From Bidens hawaiensis (taxonomy: Eukaryota > Streptophyta > Magnoliopsida > Asterales > Asteraceae), in the NCBI GenBank assembly GCA_021521415.1, contig JAIQDT010003815.1, positions 124,001-188,000 of the forward strand: a stretch of DNA of 64,000 bases, read 5' to 3'. Positions 1 to 10,718 of this stretch are shown here, one piece after another (the stretch's first letter is position 1; the number at the start of each line of letters is the position of its first letter). A program made the translations under genes and the position numbers. The notes under the pieces are model-generated. The model was not told the DNA's origin, did no database searches, and saw only the letters and a program-made list of their open reading frames with translations.

Positions 1-32
1 GAAGCAAGAAGCAGAGCTCTGAGGTTTATTAG

Positions 33-1890
33 ATGATAAGAAAAACTATAAGATCGGTATCCCGAAGTATGACCAGAAGAACAGGAAGGCCGAATCCCCA
101 GGAAAATCATATCAGTCAAAACCTAATTACAAACCTGATAACCCCAGGATCAATGCAGTTGATGATGAGGATAATGAAGAATATCCTAAAGTTTCTGAAT
201 ATTGTTTTTTTGTTGATATTGGTGGATTAATGTGTGCCATGCAGGATTTAGGTGAAAAAGCCAGGTGGCCAAAGAAGGTGGAAAAACAAGGAGTCTACAA
301 AGACAAATCAAATTGGTGTGCCTTCCACGACGACTTTGGACACTTGACTGATGATTGCATTGCTCTTAGAAGAGAAATTAGCTATCTTCTCAGCAAAGGC
401 CACTTGAAAGAGTTACTTGGCAGAAAAAAGGGAAGAGAGCAGAATCCTGAGAACGTTCCGGAAAAGCCAACTCCTCCACCAACGGATGCAAAAACAATCA
501 TGTTCATATCCGGAGGATCCGAGATCTGTGGAACCTCTTATTCTACTGCAAAAAGAAATGCTGATCAGAGGAAGTGAGAAGTGGCTAACAGACCAACAAA
601 GACATCTGTTCTCACTCAAACAAAGACCATGACCTTCGATGAAAGTGATAGAGTCAACATCCAGGATCCCCACCATGATAGTTTGGTAATAACATTATAT
701 GTAGCTAACCATTATGTGCGCAGGATCCTTGTAGAGGGTGGAAGCTCTGTCAACATTATTCAATTAGATGTGTTGAGAAAGATGAATATTCCTGAGGATG
801 AGATCGTTCCCAGTTCCTCAGTACACGTCGAAGGGGTAAATAAAATACAAAAATTTTGTGTTATTGACTGTTTGTCTTGTTGCAATATTATATTAAGCAG
901 GCCCTGGATACATGACACGAAAGCAGTCCCCTCCACCTATCACCAATGTGTGAAACTCCCAAGTCTGTAGGGAGTTATCAAAATCATCAGCGATCAACAA
1001 GATGCAAAAAATTGCTACACATCCTCTATGAAGTGTACTGCCAAACCCCAGCAGGCATAGCAATTACGAAAACCAGCACGAGGCGTAATGGAGTTCAGGG
1101 AACAAGAAATCAAAGAAGTATTCCCTTATCCCGAGGATCCTGAAGTCAAAGTGCTGATGGGAACCAGCATTCCTGAGGATACTGAGTCAAAATTGCTCGA
1201 TTTTCTCAAGTCAAGACTGTCGACATTCGCATGGAAACATGAAGATATGACAGGTATTTCCAAAGATATTATAACAAATAAACTTGGAATTGATAATTAT
1301 TTTAGGCCAATCCATCAAAAGAGAAGAAAGTTTGCACATGAGAGAAACATAATTATCCAAGAAGAAGTTCAATATCCCTGATGGTTAGCAAATGTAGTAG
1401 TGGTGCAGAAAAAGAATGGAAAATGGAGAGTTTGTGTGGATTTTACAGACTTGAATAAAGCTTGTCCTAAAGATCCATTCCCTCTGCCACACATTGATTC
1501 AATGGTAGATGCTACGGCCGGCCATGAGATGCTGACGTTTATGGACGCATCCTCAGGATTTCAGCAAATCCAGATGGAGCCCTCAGATCAAGAAGACACG
1601 GCCTTCATGACTCCCACAGGTATTTATTGTTATATTGATATGCCCTTTGGACTTAGAAATGCAGGTGCAACCTATCAGAGGTTAGTCAACATGATGTTCA
1701 AAGAGCAACTGGGGGACACAATGAAAGTCTATATCGATGATATGGTGGTGAAGTCCAAGAAAGCTGAGGATCACCTCCAGGATCTCAAAACTACATTTGA
1801 TATCCTCGACAAATATAACATGAAGCTGAACCCCGCGAAATGTCATTTCGGGGTGAAGGCTGGCAAATTCTTGGGATACATGGTCACTGT
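33..1890 (+). pseudogene. Broken gag-protease-reverse transcriptase polyprotein
   Basis: Coding similarity is spread over several frames: gag end with a C-x2-H-x4-H-x4-C finger near 314-356, a protease-like stretch at 581-970, and RT at about 1088-1890. The RT carries the YIDDM catalytic motif near 1731-1745 and the expected FGLRNAGATYQR segment before it. A TGA at 1379-1381 interrupts RT in its own frame, because similarity resumes in the same frame immediately after it. At the protease active site the usual D-(T/G)-G-S reads V-E-G-G-S-S, with the catalytic Asp replaced by Glu at 734-736. RNase H, integrase and any aORF are missing. Confidence 0.85.
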
Positions 1891-1911
1891 TAGTGCACGG
1901 AAATTTGACAC

Positions 1912-2581
1912 TGTGGATATGTTATCCTGGCATATAATATGGATCAATTATCCTTAGAATATGTTGCAAATCCTGTTAGGATCAATGATCCTCTGTACTT
2001 ATTATTTATTAACGATTTTCCTTTGTTATCTTGTTATTTATGGTAGGTATAACGGCTAATGACCAAGTCAAAGCTATGATCTCGCAATCAAACTAATATA
2101 CCGCGTGGATAATGAAGGAAAGAGCTATAATTATGGAAAGGCTTGATTCTAGGCTAAAATTAGGATATTTGTTATTCTTTTCCTATTTAATTGAGTTATG
2201 ATCAGTTAGGGCACACTACCTATATATAGTACACGTTCATAATCATCCAAGGACAAGCAAGGCTAGCAATACACACACACACACTTAGATAATATTGTAT
2301 CACTGATCATAATCTCCACCAATTGTAACACCCTTTATTCAATTAATAAACTTGACGGTGATAGTTTTCACCGTCTGGGGGTTTTTTGTGCCGGAGATTA
2401 CTATAATCACGTACTATCCGACCAAAGGTTACCTCGTTAATCCTTGACCGAAGTGATTCGACCAAAGATTACCTTGTTAAGTTTTGACCGAAGTAAGATT
2501 ATCGTATTCAAGGGCTTTTTCCCTCGTGATCAAATCATTGTGTACATCAAGATTTCGATTACATATTCGTTATTATCAACA
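1912..2581 (+). repeat. Probable LTR of the Tat remnant
   Basis: The segment opens with TGTGGATATG and ends ...TTATCAACA, giving TG...CA termini. A TATA box (TATATATAG, 2221-2229) is followed by a CA microsatellite (about 2270-2284) and an AATAAA-like signal near 2343, as expected for U3 and R of a plus-strand LTR. No second copy is in the window, so both edges come from internal signals only; the right edge is the less certain. Confidence 0.55.
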
Positions 2582-3772
2582 TAGCACTATACCTCACTTT
2601 ACAGATTTTTGTTACTCTGGTTTTAGAGTATAAAATAGAATTCAATAGAATTTGTAAATTTCTATATCTTCAGGCTTCAACTAAGGTAGCAGTTGCTCAG
2701 CATTTATCCCCTCATTTGCAAGTAGCCTGCATTTAAGTAACGAATTACAGATTATTCACAAACGTTGTACTACACAACATAGTTACGTGGTTCGCTTAAA
2801 CGTACACAATTTTCGATCTAGATCATTCGGACCAAAACATGATACGAACATGATCCCGGTACGCTTTGGATCGCGAATACAGTCCTCACAAACCATTATC
2901 AAAATGCAAAAAAAGACCCCAATTTAAAGATAAACGATTTCCAAATGAAACCTAGCTGAAACGCGAATGCAAGGGCAGATGACGAATCCAAACGTACCTA
3001 CAGAAGATGGAAAATACAATATAAAGAATCAAGCAAATGACAAACCATGGCGTAGATGAACATCAAAAGGCAAAGGATTGCGATTTGCACGAAAGCCACT
3101 AAATCCTAAATTTTAAAACAAAATTAAAGAATCACCACTCAATTACCTTAACAAATTAAAGCAGACTCGTACCAATCCATGCTTTACAAAGAAAATTATT
3201 ATTTTCTCTATTGGTATATCAGGTTTGGTGTGCACTGCTCACTTCAATTATTGATGTGTGTGTTTAGTGTAGAGTCAAGACCAAAATATCCTCAATTCAA
3301 AAACCAAACCTATTAATAAGCAAGGACATCATGGTTAGAAAATTAGGGTTCATACAAATAACGTAAGGAATAGAAGAATCTGGTTACGACTGTGATTGAA
3401 GAACAGTCACTGTTTGTGGTCGGGGCTTGGTCGCACGGTAGAAGGAACTGGTTGTCGCTCGTCGGAAGTTGCGCCATCACCGATGGAAGTCGTTGTCGGG
3501 AAGCTTTTCGTCGGTTATGTGTAGAATAAAGAAGCTTTCAGTGGCTGAAAAATGGGTTTCTTGATGCAGTTGAAATCAAAATCAAAATCAAAATCAAAAT
3601 CAAAATCAAAAGAAGGAAGAGGAAGGAGAAGAGGTGTATAGATTCGTGATACTGATGGAATATTGGAAGATAACATAAAGTATTAAATGCTAAGTTTTTA
3701 ATATCAACTAAGTTTTTAAATTCTAATACAAATACTAGATTATAAATAAAAATTATTAACTTAAACTAAGAC
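2582..3772. other. Intergenic, no convincing gene
   Basis: AT-rich sequence without long ORFs. A GC-richer patch at about 3340-3560 contains a 44-codon minus-strand ORF (3343-3477, starting MAQLPTSD) that could be the first exon of a host gene fragment. No splice partner or homology was recognised, so no gene is called. Confidence 0.5.
3573..3610. repeat. AAAATC hexanucleotide microsatellite
   Basis: About six perfect tandem copies of a six-base AAATCA/AAAATC unit. Confidence 0.9.
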
Positions 3773-4617
3773 AAAATGACAAAAGACGTCCTTTATGTTT
3801 AATAGTTTTTTCAATGGACGTCCTTTAACGAAACAAATGGCATAAAACATTCTTTACATTTAAAAACTCTATCACATTATGTCCTTTGACTCTAACCCAG
3901 TTAAATTTTCTTGTTAAATTTGATCATATGAAAATTTGGTCATTTTACTCTTGAAAATTAAATAATATTAAGCATATTCATCATCATCATCTGGTCATCC
4001 CCCTCCCTCTCTCTCTCTCTTCTCTCTTTCTCTCATCATCTTCATCATCATCACAAATATAAATCCAAACAACCAACCATGTTTCTTAAACACATATCAC
4101 ATATTGGCACCACCGCCTTCTGCCACCAGCACCACCACCGTACAAGCACATGCCAATTTGCCATCACCCACCCAACACAACCGTCGCACCAATCCCAACC
4201 AACCACCACCTAAACCTAACCACCTGCCACTACCTCACCTTCCCTAGCTCCTTCAACCTCTGATTCGCATCTTTCCCCCAATTAAAACCACCAAATCATA
4301 ACCAACAACAGATTCAGATCTGAGGTAAGATTTAGTTTGTGGCGCATGAATAAAACCCAGATCCGGTGAGTTCGAGCTTGTGGCACACCACATCTTTAAT
4401 GAACGATAAATTGATTATAGACAAAGGTTGAGGGTGGTGATCGGACGGCGATTTATGGTAGCTGACGGTTGGAAAGTGCAAAAAGGGACGGTGGCAGGTT
4501 GGATGATGATGGTGGATGGATGAATTAGAGAGAGAGAGAGGATGAAAGATGAATTAAATTTATGATTTTTGTAATTTTTGTGGAGTTTTTGTGATGAAAA
4601 TGATGAGAGAAAGAAAG

Positions 4618-4648
<31 letters not shown>

Positions 4649-4890
4649 GGATGACCAGATGATGATGATGAATATGCTTAATATTATTTAATTTTTAAGA
4701 GTAAAATGATTAAAATACTCTCATGTGCTTTGCACATGATCAGATTTAACAAGAAAATTTAACTGGGTTAGGATCAAAGGGCATAATATGATAGAGTTTT
4801 TAAATGTAAAAGATGTTTTATGCCATTTGTTTCGCCAAAGGACGTCCACTGAAAAAACGATTAAATATAAAAGACGTCTTTTGCCATTTT
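3773..4890. mobile_element. Non-autonomous foldback element with ~290-bp terminal inverted repeats
   Basis: The left arm (about 3773-4057) matches the reverse complement of the right arm (about 4588-4890) nearly throughout. It begins AAAATGRCAAAAGACGTC and runs through the CATCATCATCATCTGGTC block and a CT/GA microsatellite. The ~530-bp centre has no ORF. Very long inverted repeats suggest a MULE-type or foldback family, but I cannot assign one. A similar 9-base stretch (TTAACTTAA left, TTAACTTGA right) lies a few bases outside each end and may be a decayed target duplication. Confidence 0.8.
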
Positions 4891-5192
4891 ATCATTAACT
4901 TGAATACCCCAACACTTCAAGTTAATACGGAATGTTTTAGGATTCTCGCCTAATATGTGTTTCGTTCGATGATAGGATGAAGATGATTGTGTATGAAAGT
5001 TATTCAAATAGTTGTTAAAAAGTTAAATTGAATACTTTCTCAATATATATTATATATTTTCTAAGGATTAATTAAAATCTAGACAACCCTCAAATTTATT
5101 AAAATATCACAGTAGTAGACTAATAGTTCGATTCCAAATCTCTTTAGCAAAATATACCACTATCAGACTATCTCCTTCAAAATTTTAAGAAC
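4891..5192. other. Intergenic spacer
   Basis: AT-rich and non-coding. Its last five bases, AGAAC (5188-5192), are the left target-site duplication of the next element. Confidence 0.7.
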
Positions 5193-6171
5193 TGAAGAAA
5201 CACTAACCGGACCCCGGACAGATTACTGGTAACCTGGGGGTTGGAGAGATGTTTCCCACGAGGGGTTAGACCCTTGGAAGATGGTTCTTCTGATAACCTG
5301 CAAAACAGACACCGTGAGCTCGTCACTGAGAAGGGGGGGGTTCCTCCTTGTGACCACCCTCCGGCGTGAGAATCAGACTAGATTGCTCTTTAAATATAAA
5401 AGTATATTAAGAGATTGCTAGAGCAGATATCAGGTATGATATGATGATAATGTAGTAAGATATGATGTGTTTTGATGATCATACCATTTGGGGGTATTTA
5501 TAGCCGAAGGTAGGTTTCCAAGGAGGTATGGCCGGCTGCAACAGTGTTCCTGTTCATCAACAGTAGTCTACGCACGTGCCCTGCTGGTAGTTGGTGGGTA
5601 GGCAGCGGCTGATAGCGACCAGGCCTGCTGTATACTATTCCCTTTCCACCAACTGCCGGCTACGCACGTGGTATGACAGTAGTTGGTGAGTAGGCAGCGG
5701 CTTAATAGTGATACAGTACAGGAGCATGCTGCTCGCCATACTGTATCAGTGAGCTGTCGTATCCCTGATCAGATCTTTCGCCCATACCTCGTCAGGTACA
5801 GTAAAAGGTCCTTCAGTATAGACTGGCTTATTTGGGCGGGAGTATTCCCCCTCCCGCCTCTGTGCGGGATTGCTCCCGGCTTTGCTCATTCCTTCAGGTG
5901 ACACTGAATGATCGAGAGCTAAGTACCTAGTGCGTGTAGCCATGCTGCGCGGGTGGCCTTCCCTCATGGCTTGTATCCGAGGCTGCGGGAACAGGCGGAG
6001 TCCTTCACCATAGGAGGCATTTCCTGCGGGACCAGCTTGCATACTGCGCGTAAGGACGTCACGTCTCTGAGCATGGTTGGTCCTGCGGATCCAGTTGGTC
6101 TCTGCGCAGACGTCCCTGTTTAAGGTGAGTCTTGCGGGTCCAACTGGGCTCTGCTGGGACCTACCTCTTCA
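5193..6171 (-). repeat. 3' LTR of the Tat element
   Basis: Near-identical to 14461-15441. By eye I found about three substitutions (around 5219-5222, at 5555, and at 6012) and two single-base length differences. Minus-strand TATA box CTATAAATAC at 5494-5503. Upstream of it in U3, two related blocks (about 5568-5625 and 5650-5702) each carry ACGCACGTG followed by GTAGTTGGTGRGTAGGCAG. Confidence 0.95.
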
Positions 6172-6180
6172 AGTCCCCCC
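6172..6180 (-). promoter_or_regulatory. Polypurine tract
   Basis: The minus strand reads GGGGGGACT immediately before the 3' LTR, the expected place for the plus-strand primer. Confidence 0.75.
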
Positions 6181-6540
6181 AGTCCAATGTTCTTCTCATG
6201 CGTGTTTAATAAAGTGAGGTGAACTTTTGGACTTAAGCAAAGGGTTTTGAAAAGGGTTTTGTAAGGTTTTCCATGGGAAGTCCTTGTCACTTGCAGAAAT
6301 GCCCGAGTTTCCTGCTTGGTCTTTGGGTATGATGCGGGTAGGTCTGTAACCTCCTCGCCAGTCAGGAGCATTGAGTCCCAGTTGTGTGGATTCTCCATGA
6401 GGTTTTGGTAGTTTTGAACATAGTGATCAATTATGTTAAAACCACCAATTCCATCCTGGAACTTCAAACAACGTAGTTCTCAACGTTCCCGCTATGCGGG
6501 GATGTTATTTCCGTTTCCGCAAGCATTGCCCAGAAGATCC
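6181..6540 (-). other. Spacer between 3' LTR and 97-bp repeats
   Basis: The minus strand is open for about 96 codons (roughly 6467 down to 6181, starting MKFQDGIGGF). The peptide is not low-complexity, but I recognise no domain and it may be chance or a decayed 3' exon of something captured. Confidence 0.35.
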
Positions 6541-7023
6541 TTCCTGGTTTCAATTCCCAGCGGAGCGCTAGGTATGTGAAGGGTTTTGCCTTAACACTGT
6601 ACCAGCGCTCGTCTTACGGTTACTTTACTTCCAAGGTATTCCTAGCGTTAATTCCCTGCAGGTGCTAGGTATGTGAAGGGTTTTGCCTTTACACTGTACC
6701 CGCATCTGTCTTATAGTTACTTGGTTGCCGAGGAATATTTGGCTTCAATTCTCTGCGGGTGCTAGGTATGTGAAGAGTTTTGCCTTTACACTGTACCCGC
6801 ATCCGTCTAACGGTTACTTGTTCGCCAAGGTTTACTTGGCTTCAATTCCCTGCGGGTGCTAGGTATGTGAAGGATTTTGCCTTTACACTACCCGCATCCG
6901 TCTAACGGTTACTTGTTCGCCAAGGTTTACTTGGCTTCAATTCCCTGCGGGTGCTAGGTATGTGAAGGGTTTTGCCTTTACACTGTACCCGCATCCGTCT
7001 AACGGTTACTTGTTTGCCAAGGG
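6541..7023. repeat. 97-bp tandem repeat, five copies
   Basis: The anchor GCTAGGTATGTGAAG recurs at about 6567, 6664, 6761, 6858 and 6953, giving spacings of 97, 97, 97 and 95. Units contain TGCGGGTGCTAGG and an ACGGTTACTTG block. The last three are the most alike. Confidence 0.92.
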
Positions 7024-7372
7024 GTAAGGGGTATTTTCCCGCTTACTTTTTAATATTTTTTAAATTTTGAATTTTGAAATTCGAAGAGTTGGTGGAAAGA
7101 TAAGAACAGTCCAAACCTCTGAAACGTCGTGCGACGGTTTCTTCTGACTGTGTCAGGACGTGCAGGAAGTTATGGTGACGTGACAGAACATGGTCATTCC
7201 AGTCGCTTTTTCAGGCGCGTGGGCGTGATTTTTCGGGCGCGTGGCCGCGAAATTACTGGCACACGTCCTTTCAACAGCTGTTGCCAGCCTGCTTTTTGCC
7301 ACGTGTCATAGTTTCATTGCACCTTTGATTTCTCTCTCCTCCGCATTAAATTCACCGCATTAATTGCGATTA

Positions 7373-7384
7373 CTATATAAAGGG
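7373..7384 (+). promoter_or_regulatory. TATA box of the antisense gene
   Basis: CTATATAAAGGG lies about 130 bases before the first ATG at 7505, followed by a CTT-rich leader. This is a good plant core promoter on the strand opposite to the LTR promoter. Confidence 0.65.
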
Positions 7385-7504
7385 GAAGAGGGTTATTTGT
7401 AATTCACACTTTCACCTTTCTTCTTCTTCTTCTTAGTGATTTCCGGCAAATACTCCCCTTTTTCAGGCAAGCATTTTCCCGAAATCACTTCTCTTTCTGC
7501 AAAA

Positions 7505-10500
7505 ATGTCTTCTCATGATGCCGACGATCAGAAGACTGCTGGCGAGTGCCAGTGTTCTCTTCCTGTCGATCTGTACCAGTATATCGTCAGGAAGTTCATG
7601 CTCGAGTCTCTCGAGCCTGAGTTTCCTGAACCCCACCATACTGTGTACGATGCCCCTAGTGGCAAGATCGGGGTTTATGCTGCATTCTTTGTCTACGGGA
7701 ACCTTAGGTTCCCGTTGACAAAGTTTGTGTACCGTGTTCTTGAGAGGCACAGCGTTCATTTGACCGAGCTGCACCCCATGGCGATTGCCAAGATTCGTCA
7801 TTTTGAGTGGGTGTGCCGGATTCTGGGCATCGAGCCCTATGTGGACCGCCTGATGACCTTCTACACTTGGAGGTGCATCCAGGGGTGGTACAGTCTTACA
7901 ACCCGGATTAAGGGTTTAAAGATTTGTACCACCGAGCGGAGTCTTCGCTCGTGGAGAAGAGAGTTCTTCTTCATATCCGCTCGCGCCATCCCCATTGCCA
8001 TGAAGTTCAAGAACGGCCAGGCACTTCAGAGCCTTCACGCCCCCAACTACGAGGAGGCGGAATGGTTCTCGAAGATATCCCGGGTCCAATCCCCGGTTTT
8101 CCGTTTTCCGGAGTCAGCGATGGTAATGCTGGGGATGAGCCGAGTGTGGAAGGCGGCGAATGCGCAGAAGGTTCCGATTGTCCTTGAATATGGTTCGAAC
8201 TCTGTCCCTTATGGTATGTCTTGTTTCTTTTTGTTGATTTTGACTTTTTTCTAACTTTCCTGTTTATTTCAGAGGGGAACGACCTACAGTCGCTCCTGAA
8301 TCCGCGGGAGGAAGATGGTCCCGCACGGATGGGTACTCGTGCTCTGGACGAGAACGAGTTGCCCATCCTAGAGCAAACTGCGTGTCGGTTCGTGGAGGTT
8401 TACCCGCCGGGCCAAGAGATCCTGAGCCACCGACGGCCTGGTAAGCCTATTTTCTACCCTGAACCCCTCAATGCTGTGCCTGCTGCTGGAGTTCTTGACA
8501 TTTCTTCTTCTGAGGAATCCGCAGAAGGTCCTCCGTTGGTGCGGAAGAAAAAGACTGCTGCCGGCGTGAAGGGGAAGGAGAAGGCCACAGCTGATCCAGT
8601 GGTTCTATCTGACACGGAGTCAGATAGTGAAGAGGTGGCGGGGAAGCCCGGTGGTGAGAAGACCACTGCTCCGGAGGCTACGACCGTTACCTCCGGAGAA
8701 CCAACGAAGACGACGGTGACCGGTACCAAGAGGCCGGCTCCATCGGGTTCCTCCCCGCCCGTCCGTACGTTCAGGGTCAAGAAAACCCGTAAGTATAATC
8801 ATAATGCCTTTGTAGATTTGTCAATAATTTTCTTTTAACACTTTCTTCTTTGTGCAGGCGTGGATGTTGACGCAATCCTGGGTGAAACGCAGGGGGAGTA
8901 CTTCCTCGCCAATGATGGTAGGCTCGGTCAGCCTTCCTGAGGCGTCGACCCAGTCGCCTGCGCCTGCATCCGCTGGTCCAGTTGGTCGTTCCGTCGAGCC
9001 AACTGTTCCGGCCGAGATGACGTCACCGCCGGCCGTGAGTGCGATTTTTACAGCATCCTTCACGGAACCGGCGGTTACTGCTGCTTTTAAGGAGGCGGCG
9101 ACCGCGGCGGAGACAACGACGGCGACCACGGCGGCTGCCACCATGCCCGCGCCACCGGCACCAATGGCCGGACCATCAGGTACGCGCAGGGCTTCACGCC
9201 GATCTTTGCCACCTTCCCGTCTGCCTGACCTGTTGGATGGATTTCCTTTAGGTTCAGGTGATGGGTTTGGCGGCTATCGGCCTGTCATTGACCCTACAGG
9301 TGCGTAGGGTTCCTTTCTTTTTCCCTTATGTTTTTCATCATCTTTTCCTTACTGCTTTTGTTTCTTTTGCAGTGTCGGATTCCAATGAAGTGTATGTTCC
9401 TCGATGGAACATACGCCGAGGAACAACCCTTCGCACACCCGTGGAGTGCGTGGACTGGGCTCGCCACGCTGCTCCTCCGGGCGCGTTGGGGGAAGCCATG
9501 GTTAGCTACCAGGAGGGTAGGCTAACTAATGAGCTTCGGGTTCTCCAGGCCCGGATGCAGCCGCGCGTCGAGCTGCTTTGTCGTGAAAACGACAAGTTGA
9601 AAGCAGCTCACGCCAAGGACATATCTGAGGCGCGTGCTCTTCGGGAGGAGAACCAACAGCTGGCGGCAGCTGCCGCCGACAAGGAGAAGGCCTTCAAGGC
9701 CCTCGAGGTTGAAGTTCAGGCGCGACTCGAGGCCCGCTCCAAGGCTACCCAAGCTGTGAATGAACAGCTTCGGTTGGCCAGGGAGACTGCGCGAAACGCA
9801 ACCGAGAGGGCTGCCAAGGCTGAAGCCGTTGCTGAGCCTTTGCGTGTGGAGAATGAGGAGCTCAAGGCCAAATTAGAGGCTCTCCAACGCGCTCATGATG
9901 CCTTGGCAATGGAAGATGCCAAGAAACTCCAGGAAATCCTGGACCAAAGGGGGGTGCTTGACCAGACCCAGCGGAAGCTTAAGGGCGTCGAAGAGGCTGC
10001 CGCTAAGGAAGTTTTACTTGCCAACCTTAACAAGAGCGAAGCCGAACGCGCCCATACCGAAGCTCAAGCTGCCCTCCGATGGCTTCTTCGAGAAGCGTTG
10101 CCTCAGGTATGTTTAGATTTATCTTCACGCATTTCTTTTGTAAGAAAAGGTTCTAATACTTGTGTTTTCTTTGTAGGTTGTGCGTCGGGTCTTTTCAGAG
10201 ACCTCTTACGATGATGCTATGACCGCAGCCCTCAACGCTTCTCATGATGATGGGGAAAAGGCCGGCTTCATGCTTGGTCTAGGGTTTGTTGAGAAAGGCG
10301 TCCCGCCTTCCAACTTCCCTTTGTTCAATGTGGATACTGAAGCCATTTATGACCAAGCATTGAACCAATACGCCGCCTTCCCGCATCCAGTGGTGGAGAA
10401 GGTGGACGAAGTAGCTGCTGCTGATGATGGGTTAGCTGTCCTCAAAGCGTTCCTCGAACCACCCCGTTCTGACGGAGCGGGTCCAAGTGGTAGCGGCCCT

Positions 10501-10509
10501 GAGGCTTGA
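7505..10509 (+). CDS. Antisense accessory gene of the Tat element, five exons, gypsy-type transposon domain and coiled coil
   Basis: Proposed exons are 7505-8213, 8273-8788, 8858-9299, 9373-10106 and 10177-10509. All four introns are short (59-73 bases), GT...AG, with T-rich acceptors, and exon phases join correctly. Exon 1 (LPVDLYQYIVRKFML, then GKIGVYAAFFVYGNLRFPL) has the look of the plant 'putative gypsy type transposon' domain (Pfam Transposase_28, from memory). Exons 2 and 3 encode a low-complexity Ser/Glu- then Pro/Ala-rich linker. Exon 4 encodes a long Ala/Glu/Lys coiled coil. Exon 5 ends with an acidic domain and TGA at 10507-10509. One flaw: exon 3 needs a one-base frame change near 8920-8940, otherwise it stops at 8938-8940. 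The cellular role of such aORFs is unknown; a structural or DNA/RNA-binding accessory role is only inference. Confidence 0.75.
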
Positions 10510-10718
10510 TCCTGAAGATCCCTTCCCATTGCTAAGACACGTATAGTTTTTTATTTTCCTTTAGGCGGGTAGTTACCCGGCCATTCTTGTAATATATTCT
10601 TGAAATATTAATCTTTTTGCGTATAAGATTGTTATTTCCTTCTTTGGGTTCCTTGCTTTATAAACTTATGACTTGCATACTTAGTTTAAATTAGCAATTT
10701 TCCAAGTGTTTAGAATAA

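Larger units (their letters stand above)
1..2581 (+). mobile_element. Deletion remnant of a Tat-lineage Ty3/gypsy retrotransposon
   Basis: The order on the plus strand is end of gag, protease, reverse transcriptase, then an LTR, so the element points rightward. RNase H and integrase are absent: reverse transcriptase homology stops near 1890 and LTR-like sequence begins about 20 bases later. The 5' part lies outside the window. The RT segment reading VDFTDLNKACPKDPFPLP is the form I associate with the Tat/Athila side of Ty3/gypsy. The gag finger C-x2-H-x4-H-x4-C matches the one in the complete Tat element at 5193-15441. Several stops and frame changes show that it is dead. Confidence 0.85.

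Noticed and set aside
5683..6042. ORFs of 72 and 98 codons in the Tat LTR (repeated at 14953-15312)
   Set aside because: Inside U3 of both LTRs, on opposite strands, with no conserved domain; treated as chance open frames in GC-rich LTR sequence.
7463..9752. Minus-strand ORFs across the antisense gene
   Set aside because: Shadows of GC-rich coding exons; Val/Ala-rich peptides with no domain.
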